Of a DNA stretch of 64,000 nucleotides, positions 51,477 to 59,383 are shown one piece after another; within the stretch, counting starts at the first letter, position 1; each line of letters begins with the position of its first letter. The DNA comes from JAGVPT01 sp049578505 (GTDB lineage Bacteria; Bacteroidota; Ignavibacteria; UBA10030; UBA8401): contig JBAUMC010000090.1 in the NCBI GenBank assembly GCA_049578505.1, forward strand, positions 1-64,000, given 5' to 3'. A program made the position numbers and the translations under genes. The notes beneath the pieces are model-generated. The model was not told the origin of the DNA and did no database searches. It saw only the letters and a program-made list of their open reading frames with translations.

Positions 51477-52232
51477 TTGAAAATTGACCAGACGATAGAT
51501 CGGGCTCCGAAGTATTGCATGATCGCCACCCTTTCATTTTTCTTTGCCGCTGAGGCGTTTGCCGGCCCTCCATTTACAACTGATGACCCCGAGCCAGTTG
51601 ACCTCCACCATTGGGAATTCTATGTCGCGTCTATACAAGATTTTCATTCTGAAGAGACCGATGCCACCCTGCCTCACTTCGAAATCAATTACGGAGTAGT
51701 TCCAAATGTGCAGCTTCATCTCCTTGCTCCGATCGGATACGTGCACACGGTCGAGGGAAATCACTATGGTTACTCTGACACCGAACTCGGCATCAAATAC
51801 CGATTCATAGAGGAAACAGAAACAGTCCCTCAAGTGGGAATTTTTCCTCTTCTTGAGCTCCCAACCGGAGATGAGAACATTCAGTTGGGGACAGGAAAAG
51901 CCCACGCATTCATTCCGGTGTGGATTCAAAAAAGCTGGGGCAAGCTGACTACATACGGAGGAGGCGGTATTTGGTACAATCCCGGCGTTGGACAAAAGAA
52001 CTGGACATTCGCCGGTTGGGAAGCGCAATACGATTTTTCCGAGGCTGTCACCCTTGGCGGGGAACTTTACTATCAAACAGCCGACACCCAGGACTCTCAA
52101 TCAGGTGACGGGTTTAATATCGGGGGGTACATTAATCTCAACGAAAACGATCATATACTTTTTTCGCTCGGACGCAGCGTGTCTGGCGTGGAAACAACTA
52201 CCGGTTATATTGGTTTTCAACTGACGATTTAA
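51477..52232 (+). CDS. Outer-membrane transporter-like protein (phenol-degradation MetA-like family)
   Basis: This ~251-residue exported protein has a hydrophobic leader (IATLSFFFAAEAFA, cleavage before GPPFTTDDPEP) and a mature part of alternating strands ending in TTGYIGFQLTI, which suggests a small beta-barrel. PFTTDDPEPVDLHHWEFYVA, EINYGVVPNVQLHLLAPIGY and PLLELPTGD resemble the MetA-pathway/transporter family often found near metal-resistance genes. Function unknown. The start is uncertain: TTG at 51477 gives a positively charged leader; the first ATG is at 51519. Confidence 0.65.
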   Translation: MKIDQTIDRAPKYCMIATLSFFFAAEAFAGPPFTTDDPEPVDLHHWEFYVASIQDFHSEETDATLPHFEINYGVVPNVQLHLLAPIGYVHTVEGNHYGYSDTELGIKYRFIEETETVPQVGIFPLLELPTGDENIQLGTGKAHAFIPVWIQKSWGKLTTYGGGGIWYNPGVGQKNWTFAGWEAQYDFSEAVTLGGELYYQTADTQDSQSGDGFNIGGYINLNENDHILFSLGRSVSGVETTTGYIGFQLTI

Positions 52233-52285
52233 TTTTACAAGTTGCGTATCTACCGATCATATGCCTCATCCAACTTAAAATAAAA

Positions 52286-52310
52286 AAGCCTCTCATTCTC
52301 TGAGAGGCTT
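52286..52310. terminator. Bidirectional terminator between the outer-membrane protein gene and bioY
   Basis: AAGCCTCTCA and TGAGAGGCTT form a perfect 10-bp stem around TTCTC. A run of six A on the left serves as T-tract for the minus strand (bioY); the right side ends in a weaker T-rich stretch. Confidence 0.88.
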
Positions 52311-52333
52311 AGAGTTTTGTAACACACGTTGTT

Positions 52334-52912
52334 CTAGGCTGGAACCTTTTTGTACCGCTTTGCAAATTCGTTGTAGATCGCGGCAGCCGCTGAAAGTTTC
52401 AACAAATCCCACCACGAAAAGATTAAAAATCCGTTGATGACTGCCTCTTTAAAATTGTGGATATAGAAAAGATTCAAATATATTGCACCGCAAGTGAATA
52501 CCACTACCAGTCCCAAAAACATTCCGATGAGAGTCCAGAAATACCCACTTCGTCGCTGGACTACGTATCCTACCAATATGGCTGCGAGTGGGAAACTCAG
52601 CAAGTAACCGCCCGATGGTCCAACCAATCGAGCGACCCCGAATGCACCTCCTGAAAAAACCGGCCCGCCAGCGGATCCTACGGCCAAATAGAGAAGCTGA
52701 CTTAAGGAGCCGTTGCGGCTTCCTAAGAATGCCGCTCCCAGAAGAACAAAAAAGGTCTGTAGAGTATACGGAACGGGTTGATGTGGAATTTCAACTTGTG
52801 CTCCGACAGCTGTCAAAGCAGCAAAGAATACAATCCATGCGGTTTGGACGAGATAGCCCGTTTTGTCTCCCGTCAGCGGCAACAGCACTGCCGGTTTGCT
52901 CGTTGTTTCCAT
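52334..52912 (-). CDS. bioY: BioY family biotin transporter (S component)
   Basis: This 192-residue inner-membrane protein has six helices and binds biotin. Family motifs: ALTAVGAQVEIPHQPVPYTL (the substrate-binding start), FLGSRNGSLSQLLYLAVGSA, FSGGAFGVARLVGPSGGYLL and FPLAAILVGYVVQRR. BioY may act alone or with an ECF module (BioMN), which is not in this window. AAAAGGAG precedes the ATG. It follows the hydrolase gene after 14 bp, under the promoter at 53804-53832. No BirA-type operator was recognised. Confidence 0.93.
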   Translation of the reverse strand: METTSKPAVLLPLTGDKTGYLVQTAWIVFFAALTAVGAQVEIPHQPVPYTLQTFFVLLGAAFLGSRNGSLSQLLYLAVGSAGGPVFSGGAFGVARLVGPSGGYLLSFPLAAILVGYVVQRRSGYFWTLIGMFLGLVVVFTCGAIYLNLFYIHNFKEAVINGFLIFSWWDLLKLSAAAAIYNEFAKRYKKVPA

Positions 52913-52926
52913 TATCTCTCCTTTTA

Positions 52927-53790
52927 CTATAACAAGTGTTTATGAAACCAAGTAGAAGTTAAATCAAGAACACGGCTCATCGTCGGCGCGGGTTTATTAT
53001 AAGGATGGTGCGCTCCGTACATATGACCAACGCCTTCTAACAGAATGAGTTCAGTTCTCGTCTTGTCTGATTCCTCATACAAACCCTTTGCTTCATCAAC
53101 CGGAACCGGAATATCGGCGGTCCCGTGAATTAAGAGCAGCGGTTTCGACAGATCGTGCACTGCACGCTTAATGTTTAATCTCTCACCATTCTTTTCCAAA
53201 TCATCAAGCAAGTCTGTACGCAACCGAAAGAGGCTATCTGGATTGATGGAGGGAATACCGACATACCCCTTTTCCCTCCATCGTTTTCGTTGTCCTTCTG
53301 TGTACCGATTAAAATACGAAACCGTTGACCATCCTGCAACAGCTTTGACGCGTTTATCCTCACGGCCTTTGATGATCGCTATTCCACCTCCCCGGGAATG
53401 GCCGACGATTCCTATGTTTGCGTGATCGATGAGCGGGCAATCAATACGGTGATTCAAAATTGCGACGAGGATTGTTGTAACATCTTCTAATTCGAGACTG
53501 AACGTGTTAATCGAAAATTTTTCTCGTTCTGAAAATTTTCGGAAATTCTTCCCGATACCATTATGAGAAAAATTGAATACGATAGAAATAAAACCGGCCT
53601 CGGCAAAGTGCCGGCCTATCGCGGGAAATGGTCCCCAATCCTTGAACGCCTTGAAGCCATGACAGACGATAATTACCGGAAGCTTTCCGTCCTGTGCTTC
53701 CGACGTCCCGGTTTTCCATCGAATGTCACCATACAAATCAGCTCCCGACGGCGTCGATAATTGAAACAGGCGCTCAATGATTTCTTCCAT
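52927..53790 (-). CDS. Alpha/beta hydrolase
   Basis: This 287-residue serine hydrolase has LPVIIVCHGFKAFKDWGPFP (oxyanion part), the nucleophile elbow GHSRGGGIAI (Ser about 137), the acid near LIHGTADIPVPVDEAK, and the catalytic His in GVGHMYGAHHPY. It resembles dienelactone hydrolase/prolyl oligopeptidase-like enzymes; substrate unknown. Longer in-frame starts at 53832-53799 are unlikely: the -10 box (53804-53809) puts transcript start near 53797, so the ATG at 53790 is chosen, with a very short leader. Co-transcribed with bioY, which hints at, but does not prove, a biotin-related ester. Confidence 0.82.
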   Translation of the reverse strand: MEEIIERLFQLSTPSGADLYGDIRWKTGTSEAQDGKLPVIIVCHGFKAFKDWGPFPAIGRHFAEAGFISIVFNFSHNGIGKNFRKFSEREKFSINTFSLELEDVTTILVAILNHRIDCPLIDHANIGIVGHSRGGGIAIIKGREDKRVKAVAGWSTVSYFNRYTEGQRKRWREKGYVGIPSINPDSLFRLRTDLLDDLEKNGERLNIKRAVHDLSKPLLLIHGTADIPVPVDEAKGLYEESDKTRTELILLEGVGHMYGAHHPYNKPAPTMSRVLDLTSTWFHKHLL

Positions 53791-53803
53791 AGAATTCATT
53801 AGG

Positions 53804-53832
53804 AAAATAGCCATCTCGAAAGTGAATGTCAA
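53804..53832 (-). promoter_or_regulatory. Promoter of the hydrolase-bioY operon
   Basis: On the minus strand: -35 TTGACA (53827-53832), 17-bp spacer, -10 TATTTT (53804-53809). It overlaps longer versions of the hydrolase ORF and so decides the start. Confidence 0.7.
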
Positions 53833-53919
53833 GAAAAGGCGTTACTCGGCTCACCTAATTTTCTTCGAACAAATCAGTAGGCACTTCAGCTGATGACACC
53901 GCTGAGATTCAAAAAATTA

Positions 53920-53948
53920 TTGACTATCTCTGAGGTATTTATTACATT
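53920..53948 (+). promoter_or_regulatory. Promoter of prs
   Basis: -35 TTGACT (53920-53925), 17-bp spacer, -10 TACATT (53943-53948). Transcript start near 53955 gives a leader of about 105 nt and rules out the long ORF start at 53893. Confidence 0.65.
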
Positions 53949-53977
53949 TATAAGCTTAAAGAATAACCGTTGTGCGC

Positions 53978-54039
53978 GCCGAGAGTCACCCTTTTTTGGG
54001 GTGGCAACTAACCGGTCGGCAGAGCTTATACTCCACGTG
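53978..54039 (+). promoter_or_regulatory. Possible structured leader of prs
   Basis: Outer stem GCCGA (53978-53982) with TCGGC (54016-54020), inner hairpin CACCC-TTTTTTG-GGGTG (53987-54003), and a CCACGTGG palindrome at 54032-54039, all in the ~105-nt leader. No known element recognised. Confidence 0.3.
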
Positions 54040-54060
54040 GTTCTAAGAAGTGACCTACGC

Positions 54061-55014
54061 ATGTATCGACTAAAGGTTTTTTCCGGCAGGGCAAACCGGC
54101 AGTTAGCCGAGGAAATTTCGAAAAATCTCGGCGAAGAATTGGGCGAGCTGGATATTCGGAATTTCAGCGACGGCGAAATTTGGGTAAAGTTCATTGACAA
54201 CGTTCGCGGAGCAGACGTCTATATTATTCAACCGACGAATCCGCCAGCAGACAATCTGATGGAGCTTTTGCTTACGATTGACGCGGCAAAACGAGCATCG
54301 GCACGAAAAGTAACGGCGGTCATCCCCTATTTCGGATATGCACGGCAGGATCGTAAAGATCAGCCGCGCGTGGCAATTACCGCAAAGCTCGTGGCAAATT
54401 TATTGACGCAATCCGGTGCTGACAGAATCATTACGATGGATTTGCATGCACCGCAAATCCAGGGATTCTTCGATATTCCGGTCGACCATTTGTATTCGTC
54501 GGTCGTTTTTGTCGATTACTACCGGAGGAAAACGATACCCAATCTAACCGTTGTGTCTCCCGATGTCGGGGGAATAAAGATGGCAAGAGCGTATGCAAAA
54601 AGGCTGGATGCCGACTTAGTGTTAATCGATAAGCGCCGTCCTGCCCCGAATGAAGTTGAAGTGCTTAATATTGTTGGCGAGGTGAAGGGAAGAAATGTTC
54701 TGATCGTTGACGATTTGATCGATACAGCCGGAACATTCACCAGCGCAGTCAAGACCCTTAAGGATGCCGGCGCGAAAGATGTGTATGGAGCCTGCACGCA
54801 TCCGATTCTATCGGGGAAAGCAATGGACCGGATTAACGGATCGGACATTTCTAAGTTGCTGGTAACGGACTCGATTCAATTGAAGCAATCATCATTGAAA
54901 ATCGAAGTAATGTCCGTTGCCAAAATTTTTGGAGAGGCGATCCGCAGGTCATTCGACAACAAATCCATCAGCTCGTTGTTCGATGTTGATAAAGATAAAA
55001 CCCAGGACGATTAG
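54061..55014 (+). CDS. prs: Ribose-phosphate pyrophosphokinase
   Basis: This 317-residue enzyme makes PRPP from ribose-5-phosphate and ATP for nucleotide, His and Trp synthesis. It shows KVFSGRANRQLAEEISKNLG, PYFGYARQDRKDQPRVAITA, the metal-binding TMDLHAPQIQGFFDIPVDH, the flexible loop KRRPAPNE and the PRPP loop VLIVDDLIDTAGTFTSAVK. Length is the bacterial norm. The reading frame is open to 53893, but the promoter and the family N-terminus fix the ATG at 54061. rplY follows after 23 bp. Confidence 0.97.
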   Translation: MYRLKVFSGRANRQLAEEISKNLGEELGELDIRNFSDGEIWVKFIDNVRGADVYIIQPTNPPADNLMELLLTIDAAKRASARKVTAVIPYFGYARQDRKDQPRVAITAKLVANLLTQSGADRIITMDLHAPQIQGFFDIPVDHLYSSVVFVDYYRRKTIPNLTVVSPDVGGIKMARAYAKRLDADLVLIDKRRPAPNEVEVLNIVGEVKGRNVLIVDDLIDTAGTFTSAVKTLKDAGAKDVYGACTHPILSGKAMDRINGSDISKLLVTDSIQLKQSSLKIEVMSVAKIFGEAIRRSFDNKSISSLFDVDKDKTQDD

Positions 55015-55037
55015 TTTTTTCTTAAAAGGAGTAAGAC

Positions 55038-55829
55038 ATGTCAGAAGTAGTTCTTCAAGCAGAGGTTCGCACGCACACCGGAAAACGAACAAAGGCAATG
55101 CGACGTTCCGGAAAAATTCCGGGTGAATACTATTCGCGTGGCGAGCAAAACATTCACATCGCGGCTACTCAGTTTGGATTGAAACCTCTCATCTATACCT
55201 CAGAAGCCCACATCGTGAACCTGAAACTCGATAGCGGTGAATCAAAGACATGTGTGCTTCGCAATGTTCAGTTCGACCCCGTTTCAGAATTACCAATCCA
55301 CTTCGATCTGCAAGGCGTTCGCGCAGATGAAGAATTAACCATCGAGGTGCCTGTGATGCTTAACGGTACGCCGAAAGGTGTTAAAGACGGCGGCACCGTT
55401 CAGCATGTGATGCACCGACTCAAAGTATCCTGCTTACCTAAATTTATTCCCGATCATGTTGAAGTAAATATTGCGGAGCTTGGGATTAATCAGTCTATCC
55501 ATATCCGCGACATTAAGGTCGACAACGTGAAGATTCTCGAAAGCGAATCGAGCACAATTGTCGCCGTTGTTCCTCCAACGATATTGAAAGAGGAAACACC
55601 CGCCGATGCGGCAGCTGCAACGACCCTTGCCGAACCCGAAGTTATTGCAAAAGGAAAGAAACCTGAAGAGGGCGAGGAAGGTGCGGAGGCCGCTCCTGCT
55701 GGAACGAAACCAGCAGCACCCGGTGCGAAGGCAGCACCAGCGGGTAAGGCAGCACCAGCGGGCAAAGCAGCAGCACCGGCCGCGAAAACAGCTCCGGCGG
55801 CTCCTGCTAAGAAAGAAGACAAGAAATAA
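55038..55829 (+). CDS. rplY: 50S ribosomal protein L25/CTC with Ala/Pro/Lys tail
   Basis: This 263-residue 5S rRNA-binding protein has an N-terminal L25 domain (about 1-92: VRTHTGKRTKAMRRSGKIPG, ESKTCVLRNVQFDPVSELPI) and a C-terminal TL5/CTC beta domain (about 95-180: VEVNIAELGINQSIHIRDI). After residue ~185 comes an 80-residue low-complexity tail of Ala, Pro, Lys and Gly with repeated AAPAGK units. Tails are known in long CTC proteins, but this one is unusually repetitive. GGAG precedes the ATG. Confidence 0.95.
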   Translation: MSEVVLQAEVRTHTGKRTKAMRRSGKIPGEYYSRGEQNIHIAATQFGLKPLIYTSEAHIVNLKLDSGESKTCVLRNVQFDPVSELPIHFDLQGVRADEELTIEVPVMLNGTPKGVKDGGTVQHVMHRLKVSCLPKFIPDHVEVNIAELGINQSIHIRDIKVDNVKILESESSTIVAVVPPTILKEETPADAAAATTLAEPEVIAKGKKPEEGEEGAEAAPAGTKPAAPGAKAAPAGKAAPAGKAAAPAAKTAPAAPAKKEDKK

Positions 55830-55897
55830 CTTCACATTAATACAGACATTTTTCTTTTTGTTCTTTGAAACATCTTTCTTAATCAGCATTTCCGTCA

Positions 55898-56539
55898 GTG
55901 CAGAATTTTTTTGAGGAAGAAGAGGCTTCGGAAAGAAGACAATGCGTTGTCGGACTGGGAAATCCCGGACGCCGATACGCAACGACGAGACATAACGTCG
56001 GCTTCAATGTGGTAGCGTCGCTCTCACTGTTTATGCGTTCAAGCATGAGGGAAGGCAGAGGCGATTTCCTTTTTTCCGAATGTGCCCTTGAACGACACCG
56101 TTTTCTTCTCGCAACTCCTTCGACATATATGAATGAAAGCGGAACGGCGCTTCATCAAATCATGGAGCAGTTCAACCTAGCGGTCTCCGATTTGCTCATC
56201 GTCGTCGATGACTTTCAGCTGCCTCTTGGAACATTAAGAATTCGGGAAAACGGAAGCGATGGCGGACACAACGGGCTCGCTTCTGTCGTTTATCATCTTC
56301 AAACGGAAAATATTCGCCGTTTGCGCGTCGGAATTGCCGGGGCCAGTTGCCCCGTCGAGGAGAGAAAAGAGTTGATGGCAGCATATGTGCTTTCTCCCTT
56401 TGACAAGGGAGAAGCTCAGCAAGCAGCAATAATGATCACGCATGCACGGGATGCGGTTCTCTCAGCGATCACTCACGGAATTCAGTTTGCGATGAATAAT
56501 TTCAATAGATCTTTTTTAGATACTGACCTAGCATTGTAA
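55898..56539 (+). CDS. pth: Peptidyl-tRNA hydrolase
   Basis: This 213-residue enzyme frees tRNA from stalled peptidyl-tRNA. It has CVVGLGNPGRRYATTRHNVG (catalytic His, about 16-35), LLATPSTYMNESGTAL, LLIVVDDFQLPLGTLRIREN and GGHNGLASVVYHLQT. The frame opens with GTG at 55898 directly after an in-frame stop further up; no ATG exists before the first motif. The prs-rplY-pth order is widely conserved. Confidence 0.95.
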   Translation: MQNFFEEEEASERRQCVVGLGNPGRRYATTRHNVGFNVVASLSLFMRSSMREGRGDFLFSECALERHRFLLATPSTYMNESGTALHQIMEQFNLAVSDLLIVVDDFQLPLGTLRIRENGSDGGHNGLASVVYHLQTENIRRLRVGIAGASCPVEERKELMAAYVLSPFDKGEAQQAAIMITHARDAVLSAITHGIQFAMNNFNRSFLDTDLAL

Positions 56540-56681
56540 GTCAGTATTAAATTTTAAGTCTTAAGTATGCTTTTTAGTAAAGTAATTGATTGTTAATTTT
56601 TCACTTTTAATTTAAAACTTTCTACCCTGTTCCATCATAAAAGAGATGGGACCATCATTAACGTCCAAAGGAGATGCAACG
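56540..56681. other. AT-rich gap before rpsF
   Basis: 142 bp, strongly AT-rich, with an ATTGATTGTTAATT element resembling the short repeats at 31331-31374 and 34981-35009. A promoter probably lies here, but no single -35/-10 pair stands out. Confidence 0.5.
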
Positions 56682-57062
56682 TTGGAAAAAGAACACAAGA
56701 TTTACGAGACGACATTCATCGTCAATGCGGCGCTCGACGATGCTCAGATTGATGCCGTTATCGAAAAAGTTAAAGACGTCATCGTGAAAAACGGCGGTGA
56801 GGCTCGTTCATTGGAAAAGTGGGGGCGAAAACGCCTCGCCTACACCGTCGACAAAAAAAATAACGGATTTTATGCGTTTTTCGAATTCAAAGGGCCCGGC
56901 GATCTCATTGCTAAACTCGACCGGCATTACCAGTTAGACGAACAGATCATCCGCTATTTAACGATACAATTGGACAAGAAAGCGCTTAAGGCAAAAGAAA
57001 TCGCTTCTGCACTTCAGAAGAGTCAAGCGGCTGCACCGGGCATTGGAGATGTGGTTGTTTAA
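56682..57062 (+). CDS. rpsF: 30S ribosomal protein S6
   Basis: This 126-residue small-subunit protein binds 16S rRNA together with S18. It shows KIYETTFIVNAALDDAQIDA, GGEARSLEKWGRKRLAYTVD and FYAFFEFKGPGDLIAKLDRH. The start is TTG at 56682, with a strong AAAGGAG eight bases upstream; an in-frame ATG at 56646 would add 12 residues that do not fit the family. An Ala/Gln-rich tail follows residue ~100. First gene of rpsF-rpsR-rplI. Confidence 0.95.
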   Translation: MEKEHKIYETTFIVNAALDDAQIDAVIEKVKDVIVKNGGEARSLEKWGRKRLAYTVDKKNNGFYAFFEFKGPGDLIAKLDRHYQLDEQIIRYLTIQLDKKALKAKEIASALQKSQAAAPGIGDVVV

Positions 57063-57113
57063 ACAAGTTAAACTTCATTGACAACAACAGAATTTTAAAA
57101 AGGAGAATTCACT

Positions 57114-57398
57114 GTGTTTCATCAAAATCAGAACCGACGTGGAGGCGATGACAGACGGGAAAAACGCGATTCGAATGCAATACGAAAGAAACGCACCTGC
57201 CGCTTCTGCGACTCGAAGGAAATCTATATCGACTATAAAGATGAAAAGAAATTGTACCGATTTATCACCGAGCAGGGAAAAATAATTCCAAAACGCATTA
57301 CCGGCTCGTGTGCAAAACATCAACGACAGTTGGTGAAAGCGATCAAACGAGCGCGGCACCTTGCCTTGCTTCCTTTTGTTTCCGACGCTATTAAATAA
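57114..57398 (+). CDS. rpsR: 30S ribosomal protein S18
   Basis: This 94-residue protein pairs with S6 on the platform of the small subunit. It has a charged N-terminal extension (about 1-25), then RKKRTCRFCDSKEIYIDYKD, RFITEQGKIIPKRITGSCAK and HQRQLVKAIKRARHLALLPF. Start is GTG with AAAAAGGAG upstream. Single CxxC and a later Cys are present. No separate ssb gene is found between rpsF and rpsR. Confidence 0.96.
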   Translation: MFHQNQNRRGGDDRREKRDSNAIRKKRTCRFCDSKEIYIDYKDEKKLYRFITEQGKIIPKRITGSCAKHQRQLVKAIKRARHLALLPFVSDAIK

Positions 57399-57428
57399 AT
57401 TGAATCCAACAAAGCCTGTGGAGAAAGT

Positions 57429-57872
57429 ATGAAAGTCATTTTACGTCAGGATTTCGAGACCCTGGGAAAAATCGGAGAAGTTGTAGCCGTGAAGGATGGT
57501 TACGCGCGCAACTATCTTATTCCGCGCAGCATCGCCTACCGCGCGACAACAAGCAGCCTTCGCGCGCTCGACGAAGAAAAGAAACAACATGAACGCCAGG
57601 AGCAGAAACAATTTAAGGAGGCGGAAAAACTCGGCGGCGAACTCGAAAAGCTTTCCGTCACAATTCCGATGAAAGTTGGCGAGGACGACAAACTGTTCGG
57701 TTCCGTCACCTCTCAAATGATTGCGGATGCATTGAAGGAAAAAGGGTTTACGGTAGACAAGCGAACGATAGAGTTGGAGGAGCCGATCAAAACGCTCGGC
57801 ATTTTCGAAGTGCCCGTGAAACTTCACACAAAAGTGAGCGCAAAAGCGAAGGTGTGGGTCGTTCGGGAATGA
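57429..57872 (+). CDS. rplI: 50S ribosomal protein L9
   Basis: This 147-residue two-domain protein has an N-terminal domain (MKVILRQDFETLGKIGEVVA, KDGYARNYLIPRSIAYRAT), a long connecting helix (DEEKKQHERQEQKQFKEAEK) and a C-terminal domain with GSVTSQMIADALKEKGFTVD. Length is normal. Last gene of the ribosomal operon; a strong terminator lies 20 bp after the stop. Confidence 0.97.
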   Translation: MKVILRQDFETLGKIGEVVAVKDGYARNYLIPRSIAYRATTSSLRALDEEKKQHERQEQKQFKEAEKLGGELEKLSVTIPMKVGEDDKLFGSVTSQMIADALKEKGFTVDKRTIELEEPIKTLGIFEVPVKLHTKVSAKAKVWVVRE

Positions 57873-57892
57873 CTTCCCTGCGTTCTTGTTTT

Positions 57893-57930
57893 ATACCTGA
57901 CGTCACAACCAGACCGTCAGGTATTTTTTT
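57893..57930 (+). terminator. Terminator of rpsF-rpsR-rplI
   Basis: ATACCTGACG pairs with CGTCAGGTAT (10 bp, 12-nt loop) and is followed by TTTTTT. Confidence 0.93.
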
Positions 57931-57959
57931 ATCATGCTTTATAGAGCAAGGAGTTAGCC

Positions 57960-59354
57960 ATGGCACATCAACATCCACTCTGGAGTGGAAGGTTCAAAGA
58001 GCCGCTGTCCGAATTAGCACTTAAGTTCTCTTCTTCTGTGGACCTTGATAAACAATTGTATCAGGAAGACATAGCCGGAAGTATTGCCCATGTTGAAATG
58101 CTCGCGGCCGTGAAAATTATCTCTTCAGAAGAGTCACGCCGCATTCGCACAGCGCTGAGGGCAATCGCAAAAGAAATTGACTCCGGAAAGCTTGACCTTG
58201 CATGGGATAAAGAAGATATCCATATGGCGATTGAGCAACGCCTGATCCAAAAAATCGGACCGATGGGGGGAAAACTCCATACGGGACGAAGCAGAAACGA
58301 TCAAGTTGCGCTGGACGAACGGCTTCACCTCCGCGGAGCAATCCGAGAACTCGAAAAACTCATTCTGCAGCTTCAACGCGTGCTGCTGTTCAAAGCCGAA
58401 AAATATTTTGATACCATCATGCCTGGGTACACTCATATGCAGCGGGCACAGCCGGTGTACCTCTCGCACCACCTTCTCGCGTATACCTCGATGTTCGAAC
58501 GAGATTTCGAGCGCTTCCAGGACTGCCGTAGACGGCTCAATAAGCTTCCGCTCGGCGCCGCTGCACTGGCCGGCACATCTTTTCCCATCGACCGGGCTCT
58601 GGTTGCTCGGAAGCTTGGATTTGACGGGGTCATCGAAAACAGTATGGATGCAGTAAGCGACCGTGATTACCTTATAGAATTTATTTCCGCATGCAGCATC
58701 GTCATGACTCATCTAAGCAGGCTCGCGGAAGAAATCGTGCTCTGGAGCTCGCAAGAGTTCGGCTTTGCGAAAACCGACGATGCGTATACGACGGGAAGCA
58801 GTATTATGCCTCAGAAGAAGAATCCCGACATGGCGGAGTTGGTTCGCGGGAAAGCTGGAAGGGTGTACGGCGACCTAATCAATATTCTGACAATCATGAA
58901 GGGATTGCCGCTTGCGTATAACCGCGACATGCAAGAAGACAAATTCCCACTCTTCGATGCTGTCGCAACAACACGGCAATGCCTCTTCATATTCTCGCAC
59001 ATTCTTGTTCACACAAAATTTGAAAAGAACAGGTTTGAAGAAGAATTAAAGAATGATTTTCTGACAGCTACCGAGATTGCAGATTATCTCGTAAAAAAGG
59101 GAACTCCCTTCAGAGACGCTCATGCAACTACCGGAAAAATTGTTGCCTACGCGATCGAACATAAAGAAGGCCTTTCTGATCTCACATTGCAGGAGTTGAA
59201 ACGCTTCTCTTCCCTTATCGAAGACGATGTCTTTGATTTGCTCGACCCCCATAAAAGCATCGAACACAAAAAGTCGGCGGGAAGCACTTCTCCCCAGGAA
59301 ATAAAGAAACAAATTGTCCATTGGACGCGGGTATTGAAGAACAGAAAAATATAG
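57960..59354 (+). CDS. argH: Argininosuccinate lyase
   Basis: This 464-residue enzyme splits argininosuccinate into arginine and fumarate. Motifs: LWSGRFKEPLSELALKFSSS, EDIHMAIEQRL, HTGRSRNDQVALDERLHLR, YTHMQRAQPVYLSHHLLAYT and the fumarase-family signature GSSIMPQKKNPDMAELVRGK (catalytic Ser). Length is usual. Other arg genes are not adjacent; the M28 peptidase gene converges on it 29 bp downstream. Confidence 0.97.
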   Translation: MAHQHPLWSGRFKEPLSELALKFSSSVDLDKQLYQEDIAGSIAHVEMLAAVKIISSEESRRIRTALRAIAKEIDSGKLDLAWDKEDIHMAIEQRLIQKIGPMGGKLHTGRSRNDQVALDERLHLRGAIRELEKLILQLQRVLLFKAEKYFDTIMPGYTHMQRAQPVYLSHHLLAYTSMFERDFERFQDCRRRLNKLPLGAAALAGTSFPIDRALVARKLGFDGVIENSMDAVSDRDYLIEFISACSIVMTHLSRLAEEIVLWSSQEFGFAKTDDAYTTGSSIMPQKKNPDMAELVRGKAGRVYGDLINILTIMKGLPLAYNRDMQEDKFPLFDAVATTRQCLFIFSHILVHTKFEKNRFEEELKNDFLTATEIADYLVKKGTPFRDAHATTGKIVAYAIEHKEGLSDLTLQELKRFSSLIEDDVFDLLDPHKSIEHKKSAGSTSPQEIKKQIVHWTRVLKNRKI

Positions 59355-59383
59355 GGTTTGTAATTGGCGTTGCTAGGACTACT

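Noticed and set aside
53893..54060. N-terminal extension of prs
   Set aside because: Contains the prs promoter and leader; the extension is not found in the family.
55490..55982. Antisense frames rich in Ala/Cys/Arg opposite rplY
   Set aside because: They arise from the repetitive tail of L25 read on the other strand or frame.
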